Below, in pieces: positions 8,676 to 15,632 of a stretch of 64,000 nucleotides of DNA. This DNA comes from Polynucleobacter sp. MG-27-Goln-C1. Its GTDB lineage: Bacteria > Pseudomonadota > Gammaproteobacteria > Burkholderiales > Burkholderiaceae. Location: positions 1 to 64,000 of the forward strand of contig NZ_JACVPM010000001.1 of assembly GCF_018881905.1 (NCBI RefSeq), written 5' to 3'. Below the pieces are notes generated by a model. That model searched no databases. It saw nothing but the letters and a program-made list of their open reading frames with translations, and had not been told where the DNA came from. How positions within the stretch are numbered: the first letter of the stretch is position 1; every line of letters starts with the position of its first letter. The position numbers were made by a program, and so were the translations under genes.

Positions 8676-9443
8676 ATGAAAATTCATGTACTAAGTGATT
8701 TGCATTTAGAATTTGCCGACTTTTCACCTGCATTGAATGTGGCAGATGTTATTGTCCTGGCCGGTGATATTAGCCTGCGCTCCGAGGGTATAACTTGGGC
8801 TAGAAAATCGTTTCCGAATCAAGAGATTATTTATGTGGCTGGCAATCATGAGTTCTATGGTTCCCAGCGTGTTCACGCCATTGAACGGATGAGGAACGCA
8901 TCCACTGAGAACGGAATTCATTTTCTAGATGATGATGTGCTGCAACTACAGGATCCAAAATCAAATGCCCCCATCCGCTTCTTGGGAGCTACGTTATGGA
9001 CTGACTTTTTATTATTTGGTCAGGATCTGAAGTCTAAATGCTTATCGTATGGCGAGCTTTACTTAAATGACTTTAGAGCAATACGCGATGGAGGAAGAAA
9101 TTTTTCCCCGAAAAAATCGATTCAATTACATGAAAAATCATTGGCTTGGCTACAGCAGGAGCTAGAGAGACCATTTGATGGCAAGACAGTTGTGGTTACG
9201 CACCATCTACCCTCAATGGGCTCAGTTGCAGAGCGCTATAAGCAAGATTTATTGTCCGCCTGCTTTTCTTCGGAGTTGGCGCACCTCTTTGGCAAGATGT
9301 CTCTATGGATTCATGGGCATACGCATGATTCCTGCGATTATGAAATGAATGGCACTAGGGTGGTTTGTAATCCTCGCGGTTATGTTCGATCTAACCACGC
9401 CGAAAACCCAGAATTTAATCCATCGCTTATTGTTGAAATCTAG
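8676..9443 (+). CDS. metallophosphoesterase
   Basis: The 255-residue product carries the calcineurin-like metallophosphoesterase signature: SDLHLEF (residues 7-13), AGDI (about 29-32), GNHEFYG (about 56-62), VTHHLP (about 175) and HGHTHDSCDY (about 213). Together these bind two metal ions for hydrolysis of phosphate mono- or diesters. It is the only plus-strand gene in the cargo block, divergent from the exonuclease. It has no signal peptide, so it acts in the cytoplasm. Nucleotide or nucleic-acid substrates are likely given its neighbour, but the sequence does not show which. Confidence 0.85.
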   Translation: MKIHVLSDLHLEFADFSPALNVADVIVLAGDISLRSEGITWARKSFPNQEIIYVAGNHEFYGSQRVHAIERMRNASTENGIHFLDDDVLQLQDPKSNAPIRFLGATLWTDFLLFGQDLKSKCLSYGELYLNDFRAIRDGGRNFSPKKSIQLHEKSLAWLQQELERPFDGKTVVVTHHLPSMGSVAERYKQDLLSACFSSELAHLFGKMSLWIHGHTHDSCDYEMNGTRVVCNPRGYVRSNHAENPEFNPSLIVEI

Positions 9444-9472
9444 TTTCCTAGCAAGATCTTCTCAATAAGTGA

Positions 9473-10780
9473 TTAGCCTTTAGCTAGAGTCTTGATTAAT
9501 TCAGGACTACAAATATCATCAATGTGTCTAAAGGCCCGGGAGATTCCTTCAATTTGATCTGCAGGAATTCCAAGGCTTTCGAAGTGTGTTTTCCACTGCC
9601 TAGTTACTCGCCATACACGATCGATAATGGAGCTTGCTTGCTGCACAGATAAACCAAAGCGCTCTTTAGCCCCATAGGCATTATCTAGGGTTGCTAGCTT
9701 GCCTTGAGGTCCAATGCCTAGATGTTGATAGCGTTCACTTGCGATGACTGCATGTGGCATCACATCATAGAGTGGGCTTAGGCTCCAGCCTTTAAGCTCC
9801 TGGTTCCATAAGAAGGCATGATTGCGTAGATGATCATCATCGTTACTGACAAAAAGGTTAAAGATCATGCGTGCATATAGTTCTTCTACATCTGATTTGA
9901 CTGTTTGAACCAGGCAATATCTGCGTATAGCATCTGCAATATCCATATAGCTTTTTGTATTGGACTCTGATTCGTGGCAAGCAACGAGTGTGAGGGCGCT
10001 AATCACATGATGACGAATCTCTACTGAGCGAGCTGAAGCGGTCCAAGAGCGATCAAAACGTTTGACCATTAACACCTTTTTCTTGCCAACTTGCTCTAAT
10101 TGAGTTTGCGCTACATTGAGGCCAGCTAATTCTGCAAGTTTGAGGGTGGCGTATTCAATGCTTGGTACATCTAAGACTCCATCAGTGTTGCCTGGGAACT
10201 TGGCCATCCATAAAATATTGTCATCATCACGTACGCTTGCCTTTGGGCGCATACCCCCTAGGCCGCTACCCACAATCAAAATTCTGGATAGTGCTTCTGA
10301 TACTGGCAAGCCCGCCTCAATCTTCTGCGCACCCTCGAGTACGTATGACAGATTGTGAATACTTTCGTGAGCAGGGCGCTCCTCTTGATCTAAAGAAGAT
10401 CGAATGTCTAAAGCCCCAACACGATCACTGCCAGCTTCAAGTAGGTAGGTTGATTCTGGCAGGCTATTAGCTGGAACCTTAAGCCTAGCTTCAATCACTC
10501 TTCTTCCCCAAGAATCAGGAGCAGCATCACGAATTCCACCAAAAGCTTCTAGACCATTTGGTGGAACGAGGCGCTTGCCTTTGATCTCGCTTTTATTCTT
10601 AAGGCTAAGGGCGACAGGATCAATTTCCTGTGCATTGCCCCTATCTAGGTAGCGCAGGCCATAAGCAAATGAAGAGGCAATAAGTCTTGAGCCTTCCTCA
10701 TCTACTTGTAGTTGTCCTGCTGGTACAAATTCACCATCAAGATTGGCAAAGACAAACAGGTCTTTAGTTGTGTTTGCCAT
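9473..10780 (-). CDS. hipA: HipA family serine/threonine kinase toxin
   Basis: The 435-residue product has the HipA kinase plan: a Gly-rich loop GSGLGGMRPKA (171-181) whose equivalent in E. coli HipA contains the regulatory serine, an ATP-binding Lys in MAKFP (K194), the catalytic segment SNDDDHLRNHAF (about 312-323) and the metal-binding LSPLYDVMP (D339). In E. coli HipA phosphorylates glutamyl-tRNA synthetase and halts growth; the target here is inferred by family only. Its start overlaps the stop of the upstream hipB-like gene, typical of a toxin-antitoxin operon. No active-site residue appears lost. Confidence 0.88.
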   Translation of the reverse strand: MANTTKDLFVFANLDGEFVPAGQLQVDEEGSRLIASSFAYGLRYLDRGNAQEIDPVALSLKNKSEIKGKRLVPPNGLEAFGGIRDAAPDSWGRRVIEARLKVPANSLPESTYLLEAGSDRVGALDIRSSLDQEERPAHESIHNLSYVLEGAQKIEAGLPVSEALSRILIVGSGLGGMRPKASVRDDDNILWMAKFPGNTDGVLDVPSIEYATLKLAELAGLNVAQTQLEQVGKKKVLMVKRFDRSWTASARSVEIRHHVISALTLVACHESESNTKSYMDIADAIRRYCLVQTVKSDVEELYARMIFNLFVSNDDDHLRNHAFLWNQELKGWSLSPLYDVMPHAVIASERYQHLGIGPQGKLATLDNAYGAKERFGLSVQQASSIIDRVWRVTRQWKTHFESLGIPADQIEGISRAFRHIDDICSPELIKTLAKG

Positions 10781-11121
10781 CAGAAATCAAGCGCTTTCAT
10801 TTCAGCCGTACTTAAGTCACGGACGCGTTGAGGGCGCGAGCGACGCTCCAAGGCAGCGATCGCAGGATCATTGCCGCTTAAGAGTTGCAATAAGGTCATG
10901 CCTGGAGCGATTGCATCTAAGTAACGTAGCAGTGCGCCAATGGCAACGCCAGGATCACCCTTTTCAATGCGTTGGGCAGTTGCACGAGACAAGCCCGCAC
11001 GAACCGCAGCCTCACCTTGGCGAATATGACGGGCAAGGCGCAACGAAACTAGGCATTGCGCTATTTCAGCGGATTGGCCAAGCTGCTTTGATGCTAGGGT
11101 CAGTTGTTGATCTACGCGCAT
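10780..11121 (-). CDS. hipB: HipB-like antitoxin / HTH regulator
   Basis: A 113-residue protein with an Xre-type helix-turn-helix in residues 30-70 (RQGEAAVRAGLSRATAQRIEKG). It directly precedes hipA with touching stop and start, the normal antitoxin-toxin order. HipB binds HipA and represses the operon through inverted repeats; a long inverted repeat lies about 70 bases upstream of this start. It is longer than E. coli HipB (88 residues) because of a C-terminal extension rich in Arg. Confidence comes mostly from context. Confidence 0.8.
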   Translation of the reverse strand: MRVDQQLTLASKQLGQSAEIAQCLVSLRLARHIRQGEAAVRAGLSRATAQRIEKGDPGVAIGALLRYLDAIAPGMTLLQLLSGNDPAIAALERRSRPQRVRDLSTAEMKALDF

Positions 11122-11189
11122 AGTTGCCTCATGCTGTTCATTAAGTACAAGGCACTAATATACCTGTTTAAACCTGATTGGTCAATAAA

Positions 11190-11242
11190 AATGACTCATA
11201 AATAAGTCCTTAAGTGAATTAATGACTTATTTATGAGTCATT
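11190..11242 (-). promoter_or_regulatory. 19-bp perfect inverted repeat upstream of hipBA (candidate HipB operator)
   Basis: AATGACTCATAAATAAGTC (11190-11208) and its exact reverse complement (11224-11242) are separated by 15 bases. The arms resume outward as TCAATAAA after a two-base offset. It is about 70 bases from the hipB start. HipB proteins bind paired inverted repeats, so this is the natural operator candidate. The AT-rich arms lack a T tract typical of a terminator. Confidence 0.6.
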
Positions 11243-11280
11243 TATTGATTTTTAATGGGTGGAGTACAGGCGGTCTATTT

Positions 11281-11324
11281 CCGTCAAGGGCACCCCAAAG
11301 GGGTGGCTTGCGAACCCTTGACGG
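11281..11324. repeat. nested palindrome
   Basis: CCGTCAAGGG (11281-11290) pairs with CCCTTGACGG (11315-11324), and inside it CACCCC-AAA-GGGGTG (11291-11305) forms a second hairpin. The nesting could fold as a cruciform or structured RNA. No gene covers it. Function unknown. Confidence 0.5.
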
Positions 11325-11345
11325 CCACAGGCAAAGAAACGCTTA

Positions 11346-11384
11346 TTTATGCCCAAGGTGGCACAAAGACACATTGGGCATAAA
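11346..11384. terminator. 11-bp inverted repeat downstream of the tautomerase gene
   Basis: TTTATGCCCAA (11346-11356) pairs exactly with TTGGGCATAAA (11374-11384) over a 17-base loop, starting 24 bases after the tautomerase stop. It could end the tautomerase transcript, although no long T tract follows. Confidence 0.45.
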
Positions 11385-11407
11385 GACTAGTGCGACTTAG
11401 TTATTGC

Positions 11408-11797
11408 CTACTGGTGGTATCGGTATTCCTGGGTCTTTCCACCATATCCATAAGAGGTGGCCCTGACATCTTGCACGTAGATATAACTCTCTTCATGCAG
11501 GCTGCCTAAGATGCGAGCAAACCCCTCAAAAGCCTCTTGGATGTATCTAGCCTTCTCATCCTTGGTATTGGTTTCATCGGTGATCTTGATGTCAAAGTAA
11601 AAGCTATTCATGTTTTGATCGCTCAATAGCTTCCCGCCCACCATCCAGCATTCAGGATCTACATATTCAATCGCAATTGCAGTTGCTTCCTTCTTCTTAC
11701 CTAGAATCCGGTGAGTTAGGTCTAATAGTAGTTCATGTATTGCTTTGGTGGTGGCAGCATTCTTTTGTCCGCTGACCTTTACGTTCAAGATTGGCAT
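11408..11797 (-). CDS. tautomerase family protein (4-oxalocrotonate tautomerase-like)
   Basis: The 129-residue product starts MPILNVKVSGQ, exposing Pro as residue 1 after Met removal, the catalytic base of this superfamily. The length matches the double-unit members rather than the 62-residue 4-OT subunit. Tautomerases convert enol and keto acids, usually in aromatic degradation, but no other degradation genes lie nearby. The promoter carries the same 19-base motif as the neighbouring marR promoter, so MarR probably regulates it. A Shine-Dalgarno (GGAGAT) precedes the ATG. Substrate unknown. Confidence 0.75.
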   Translation of the reverse strand: MPILNVKVSGQKNAATTKAIHELLLDLTHRILGKKKEATAIAIEYVDPECWMVGGKLLSDQNMNSFYFDIKITDETNTKDEKARYIQEAFEGFARILGSLHEESYIYVQDVRATSYGYGGKTQEYRYHQ

Positions 11798-11822
11798 ATT
11801 TATCTCCTTGGTTAATTAAAAG

Positions 11823-11841
11823 TAATTAGCTATGCAACTAT
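11823..11841 (-). promoter_or_regulatory. candidate MarR operator at the tautomerase promoter
   Basis: TAATTAGCTATGCAACTAT lies 26 bases before the tautomerase start and is identical to 12310-12328 in front of the marR gene. Its reverse complement contains TAGTTGCATAGCTA, close to sites bound by MarR-family dimers. Confidence 0.65.
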
Positions 11842-11872
11842 TACTTAAATAAAAAAACTCACAAATCAATAC

Positions 11873-12289
11873 TTACTTCAGGGCTGATGCAATAGTCCTC
11901 ATTTGGGTTACAACGGATTCAAACTCATGACTACCCAATAACTTCTTCATGCGCTTGGTAACAGCAGCGCTAGCAGCATTTAGGTCAGCCTTGATCTTTG
12001 TAGCGCTAGAGGTAGGGTGAATCTCTTGCTCCCGACCATCCTTAGCGGATGAGGCCCGTTTGATAAAACCTAGACGCTCCAAGCCATCTAACCCTCTAGT
12101 AGCAGTAGGGCGACTGATGTTCATCTCTAAGGCTAGTTCACTTTGTAACAGGGGTGCCTTATCTAAAACCACTCTAAGCATGAATGCTTGGGACGGGGTG
12201 AGGCCAAAGGGTTTAAATGCACTAGTCCATTCCCGCTCTAGCTGGCGAGCTAGGCTGGTGGTATTGAAATAGAGGCATTGTTCAAACAT
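11873..12289 (-). CDS. MarR family transcriptional regulator
   Basis: A 138-residue winged-helix protein with the MarR core: KPFGLTPSQAFMLRVV, then the recognition region EMNISRPTATRGLDGLERLGFIKR and the wing with SAKDGREQEIHPT. MarR proteins are dimers released from DNA by small ligands or oxidants. It is followed on the same strand by the tautomerase gene, and both promoters have the same 19-base motif. This suggests autoregulation plus control of the enzyme. The ligand is unknown. Confidence 0.88.
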   Translation of the reverse strand: MFEQCLYFNTTSLARQLEREWTSAFKPFGLTPSQAFMLRVVLDKAPLLQSELALEMNISRPTATRGLDGLERLGFIKRASSAKDGREQEIHPTSSATKIKADLNAASAAVTKRMKKLLGSHEFESVVTQMRTIASALK

Positions 12290-12309
12290 AGGGTTAGTGT
12301 AATCGATAT

Positions 12310-12328
12310 TAATTAGCTATGCAACTAT
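12310..12328 (-). promoter_or_regulatory. candidate MarR operator at its own promoter
   Basis: Second exact copy of TAATTAGCTATGCAACTAT, 21 bases before the marR start. The identical copy at 11823-11841 serves the tautomerase gene. Confidence 0.65.
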
Positions 12329-12520
12329 ATTCAAAATATCAATAAAAACCCCACAAATATCCCAAGCCTATATCTACCGCCCCAATAATTGATCTTAGTG
12401 CTTCACGCCATCGCGTTAAAGCTAGGGTCGCGACTAGCAGCGTAGCAATGGATAGGTTCACGCTCTATCAATTGGAATGAAGCCAACCAATTTATTAAAT
12501 AACTATTGATGGGGTGGCAT

Positions 12521-13567
12521 ATGCCAATTTCAAATACAGACTTGCAAGAGTTAGCTAAGGTTTCCTTAGATGAGTATCTTCGTAATCTACCAGTCGATCA
12601 AATCGCTGTAGAGAGGCCTTTCCTTAAAAAACTCATGGAGGGGCGTAAAAGCCTATTAGGCGCAAAACAGAACGTCGTCGAGAACATCCGCAAAGAACAC
12701 GGTAGTAACTTTAGCTGGGCCTTTGGCGAAGAGACAGTCAAGTTCAACAAACGCAATACAACCGAGCAAGCCTCCTTCCCATGGCGCAGAGCAGTTGATG
12801 GTCTCTATATCGACTATGACCGCTTATTCAGTAACGGCATCAAAGTACGTGAGGGTGGCGCGCGCGGCTTTCAGCTGGAATACAACGAGCGCGTACAACT
12901 AATCAACCTCTTGGATGAGCAATTAGAGGTCTTGAGAGAAGGCTTTCTTAATAAGCTGGATCTTGAACTTCATCGCGACGGCTCGCACGGCGCCGATGCA
13001 GTAGTTGGCCTAGATAGCCTTGTCAGCCTAGCGCCAGATGCTGGAACAGTTGGAGGCATTGATCGAGCTAAAGCAAGTTACTGGCGCAACTACGCGGTAA
13101 AGGATATTGCATCAACAGCACCGGGTAACTTAGTGGGTGAGATGGAAACCGCCTGGCGCCAATGTATTAAGCATGGCGGCAGTCCTGATTTCATCATCGC
13201 AGGTGGTAAGTTCATTGATACCTATCGCAAACAGGTAACGGTGACCCATATCGCTGGATCGGGAGAGACCAAGTACATCGATGCAGGCGTAGGAGCCGGA
13301 GTAAACACAGGCCTTGCCTTTAAAGGCGTGGAGATCATCTGGGATCCGCAGTTTGATGAGCTTGATGCCATGGCGAATCGCACGGTGGAGTGGAGTAAGC
13401 GTTGCTATTTCCTTAATACTCGCTTTATGAAGCTGCGTGATGATGATTTAGACATCGTTGCTCCAATTCGTCCGCACGATACCTTGGCAATGTATGCCAT
13501 GGTGAACCTACGTTGCGCTTTATCCATCTCACGCGCTAATGCCCATGCGGTATTGGCGATTCAATAA
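12521..13567 (+). CDS. phage major capsid protein
   Basis: About 348 residues from ATG 12521, which has GGGGTGG just upstream; upstream TTG and ATG codons in frame are less likely. The section GLDSLVSLAPDAGTVGGIDRA (split around residues 163-183), followed by a Tyr/Trp-Arg-Asn segment and METAWRQCIKHGGSPDFIIAGG, is characteristic of a group of tailed-phage coat proteins with the HK97 fold. It forms the icosahedral shell. Its usual neighbours, portal and scaffold, are present but lie beyond about 6 kb of unrelated genes. The frame is intact with no visible decay. Family recognised from memory. Confidence 0.8.
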   Translation: MPISNTDLQELAKVSLDEYLRNLPVDQIAVERPFLKKLMEGRKSLLGAKQNVVENIRKEHGSNFSWAFGEETVKFNKRNTTEQASFPWRRAVDGLYIDYDRLFSNGIKVREGGARGFQLEYNERVQLINLLDEQLEVLREGFLNKLDLELHRDGSHGADAVVGLDSLVSLAPDAGTVGGIDRAKASYWRNYAVKDIASTAPGNLVGEMETAWRQCIKHGGSPDFIIAGGKFIDTYRKQVTVTHIAGSGETKYIDAGVGAGVNTGLAFKGVEIIWDPQFDELDAMANRTVEWSKRCYFLNTRFMKLRDDDLDIVAPIRPHDTLAMYAMVNLRCALSISRANAHAVLAIQ

Positions 13568-13577
13568 GGAGGAAGAA

Positions 13578-13973
13578 ATGAATAACACCATGAACCATAA
13601 AGAACTCATTCATAGTGACTTCCAAATTAAAGAGGTGGAGGCGGTAGTGCGCAGGGATGCCTTCACAACCATCCATGTGTATGTACCGCCGTATGAGACT
13701 AATATCCTTCGCAACCTCTTTGGGCGCGAGAACGTCACGGTGTTCGAGCGCCCATCAAAGACCACGATTACTCCAGAGCAAGAGTACGACCGTCTATGCG
13801 CCAAGTATGGTCATGAGGTCGTGGCTAAAGTCTTTGGTGAAGATGATGGGGATCGCCTAATGGAGATCGTAGAAGGTTTGATGAAAGAGGGTCAGCTCCC
13901 AGCACAAGAGAAGGCATTAGAAGGAACTCTTGAGCAAGAGCCATCAGAAATCAAAGGAGTTAAGAAACGCTAG
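13578..13973 (+). CDS. small phage-type protein downstream of the capsid gene, unknown function
   Basis: 131 residues from ATG 13578, preceded by a strong AAGGAGG Shine-Dalgarno; a longer in-frame start at 13539 overlaps the capsid gene and is rejected. Sequence shows an N-terminal half with VRRDAFTTIHVYVPPYETNIL that reads as mixed beta strands, and a C-terminal half that is acidic and Gln/Glu rich ending in KKR. No known motif is recognised. Position immediately after the capsid gene suggests a virion-associated or decoration/completion role. Confidence 0.6.
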   Translation: MNNTMNHKELIHSDFQIKEVEAVVRRDAFTTIHVYVPPYETNILRNLFGRENVTVFERPSKTTITPEQEYDRLCAKYGHEVVAKVFGEDDGDRLMEIVEGLMKEGQLPAQEKALEGTLEQEPSEIKGVKKR

Positions 13974-14156
13974 GAGAAGGGAAGGCCATCGCCATGACCA
14001 CTAGCAGCAGGTGTTTGGGTGCGGCTGCGGGTATTGAAGTAACCATGGTGTGTGGGCGCGCGTAACTGCGCCCCACTGCCAACACCAATTAAAAGCCTAG
14101 GCGGTAGTGGGGCGGTGGACTTCCATATTCCAAGCATCAAGAAAAGAACCTATTAC
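13974..14156. other. collapsed region between capsid and lysis genes
   Basis: In a complete phage this is where head-tail connectors and tail genes would lie. Here there are only 183 bases. They contain a 23-codon frame (ATG 13994) of no recognisable family and a GC-rich hairpin GTGGGCGC/GCGCCCCAC near 14052-14076. It looks like a deletion scar. Confidence 0.45.
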
Positions 14157-14693
14157 ATGCTTCCAATTATTACCTCTCTAGTACAAACCTTGGCCGTCAA
14201 TGGCCTTGGTCTACTTGCAGGCGCGGTTCAAGCCAAAGGTAAAGAATTCATTGAGAGCAAGATTGGGGCGCGCATTCCGGATAACCCTAGTCAGGAAGAT
14301 CTGATCAAGCTCAAGCAGTTAGAGATCGAGCAAGAGCAGTTACTGCTGCAATACACACTCAAACAGAAAGAACTCGAGATAGAGGAGTCCAAACTTCTAG
14401 CCGAGATGCACCGAGCCTCACAAGACAATGCCACCAATCGCTGGCAATCTGACATGGGTAGCGACTCCAGGTTATCGAAGAACATCAGACCAGGAACGCT
14501 GGTTTATATCCTCACGGCCTACCTGTTATTCGCCTTGCTATCCGCGATGGGTATTGATATCAATGAAGCCTATGTAAGGCTTCTTGGCGAATGGGGCCAG
14601 CTAGTCTTGCTCGCTTACTTTGGCGGTAGATCTGTGGAGAAGATCTTTGAGATGCGTATGCATGGCTCAAGTAAAAAAGAAGAAGCTACGTGA
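14157..14693 (+). CDS. holin-like protein (3TM type)
   Basis: About 178 residues from ATG 14157. An N-terminal hydrophobic helix (SLVQTLAVNGLGLLAGAV) is followed by a charged coiled coil (about 45-95), then KNIRPGTLVYILTAYLLFALL and GQLVLLAYFGGRSVEKIFEM, giving two more membrane segments. The RPGT entry to the second segment and the GGRSVEK ending match the family of three-TM holins described from gene-transfer-agent loci. Such proteins open the inner membrane for endolysin release. Its stop overlaps the endolysin start by four bases. GTG 14052 is a longer possible start without support. Confidence 0.7.
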   Translation: MLPIITSLVQTLAVNGLGLLAGAVQAKGKEFIESKIGARIPDNPSQEDLIKLKQLEIEQEQLLLQYTLKQKELEIEESKLLAEMHRASQDNATNRWQSDMGSDSRLSKNIRPGTLVYILTAYLLFALLSAMGIDINEAYVRLLGEWGQLVLLAYFGGRSVEKIFEMRMHGSSKKEEAT

Positions 14694-15043
14694 ATACAAA
14701 GGTAAGTGGTCTAGTACCAGAGCAAGCTGCCTTTCTAATTGACGTCAGCAGACTAATCCAGTTTGCTACTGCGGAAGGGTGGGTGATTACCGGCGGTGAG
14801 CTTTGGCGTTCTCCAGAGCAACAAGAAATCTACTTCAAGACCGGCAGATCAAAGACTATGAATAGCAATCACTTAAGACGTTGCGCTATTGATCTCAATT
14901 TCTTCTGGAATGGAAAGCTAGTCTGGGACAAGGAGCTGATCCGTACGGTGGGTGATTATTGGGAAAGCCTAGGCCCTAAAAATAGGTGGGGTGGGAATTT
15001 CAAGGGATTTGTTGATGTGCCACATTTTGAGAGGGTGGTTTAG
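14690..15043 (+). CDS. M15-type endolysin / D-Ala-D-Ala peptidase
   Basis: 117 residues starting at GTG 14690 inside the stop of the holin gene (GTGA overlap). The zinc-binding pattern of M15 peptidases is visible: SNHLRRCAIDLN (His and Asp, about residues 64-75) and DVPHFE (His, about 109-114). These enzymes cut peptide crosslinks in peptidoglycan. There is no signal peptide, so export depends on the neighbouring holin. The length matches single-domain phage endolysins of this class. The pair forms a complete two-gene lysis cassette, but no spanin pair is seen. Confidence 0.82.
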   Translation: MNTKVSGLVPEQAAFLIDVSRLIQFATAEGWVITGGELWRSPEQQEIYFKTGRSKTMNSNHLRRCAIDLNFFWNGKLVWDKELIRTVGDYWESLGPKNRWGGNFKGFVDVPHFERVV

Positions 15044-15058
15044 AACTCAGTTAAATGG

Positions 15059-15080
15059 CTGCTTTCGGCCATTAGCAGAC
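15059..15080. repeat. imperfect direct repeat, left of efflux cassette
   Basis: CTGCTTTCGGCCATTAGCAGAC matches 18 of 22 bases of the copy at 22148-22169. Together they bracket the efflux cassette. Similar segments occur in other genomes by my recollection; the function is unknown. Confidence 0.45.
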
Positions 15081-15230
15081 CTTCTGAAGTTGTTGAGCCG
15101 CCTCTTCCTCCAAGTCATTAGGTATTCAAGGGTTTGTGGCAATACAGCAGCTATTTGAGTGATTAATCCATTTGACTTGCATGGAAAAGCTCTCAATGCG
15201 AAATAAAGGGAAATATGCTGTAATTGGCGA

Positions 15231-15569
15231 ATGAGAAAAATCCTGATAATCCTAGCCCTGCTAGCTTTATCGATACAAACTTCCTATGCTATGGTCGCTG
15301 CTTACTGCCAAGAAGAGCGGATAGCAGCATCCCATGCTGCACATCACGAGCATGAGGAAGTCGCTAGTAGCACCTCTAGTAGTGACTCTGTAAGTTACGA
15401 TTCTGATTGCGGAGTCTGTCATTTGGCACATTCTCCAGCACTAAATTCCACTTTTAGTATTTCGATTGCCTCTACTGCCTTACATTATGAAGATGCTCGA
15501 GTGGATTTCTTAGTTGATATTTCTCCTGCTCCTCCCGAAAAACCCAATTGGCTCTCTCTCCTAAGTTAG
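15231..15569 (+). CDS. small secreted His/Cys protein of the efflux cassette (CzcI-like)
   Basis: A 112-residue protein with an N-terminal signal peptide (KILIILALLALSIQTSYA). The mature part contains a His cluster (ASHAAHHEHEE) and a Cys-x-x-Cys-His element (CGVCHLAH). These residues could bind transition metals in the periplasm. Small proteins of this type stand first in czc-like operons, where CzcI is thought to modulate metal response. The assignment is by context and composition; the sequence is not conserved enough to be sure. A conventional promoter is likely in the 187 bases upstream. Confidence 0.55.
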   Translation: MRKILIILALLALSIQTSYAMVAAYCQEERIAASHAAHHEHEEVASSTSSSDSVSYDSDCGVCHLAHSPALNSTFSISIASTALHYEDARVDFLVDISPAPPEKPNWLSLLS

Positions 15570-15632
15570 CGAGAGTTTTAACCTAGCCTCTCCTCTCGCT
15601 AACTCTGTTTTGAACAAACAAATGGAGTTTTT

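Noticed and set aside
10743..11123. 126-codon frame antisense to hipB
   Set aside because: Mirror frame of the hipB coding region.
14052..14156. Upstream extension of the holin to GTG 14052
   Set aside because: The extra 35 residues have no hydrophobic or conserved character and overlap a hairpin.
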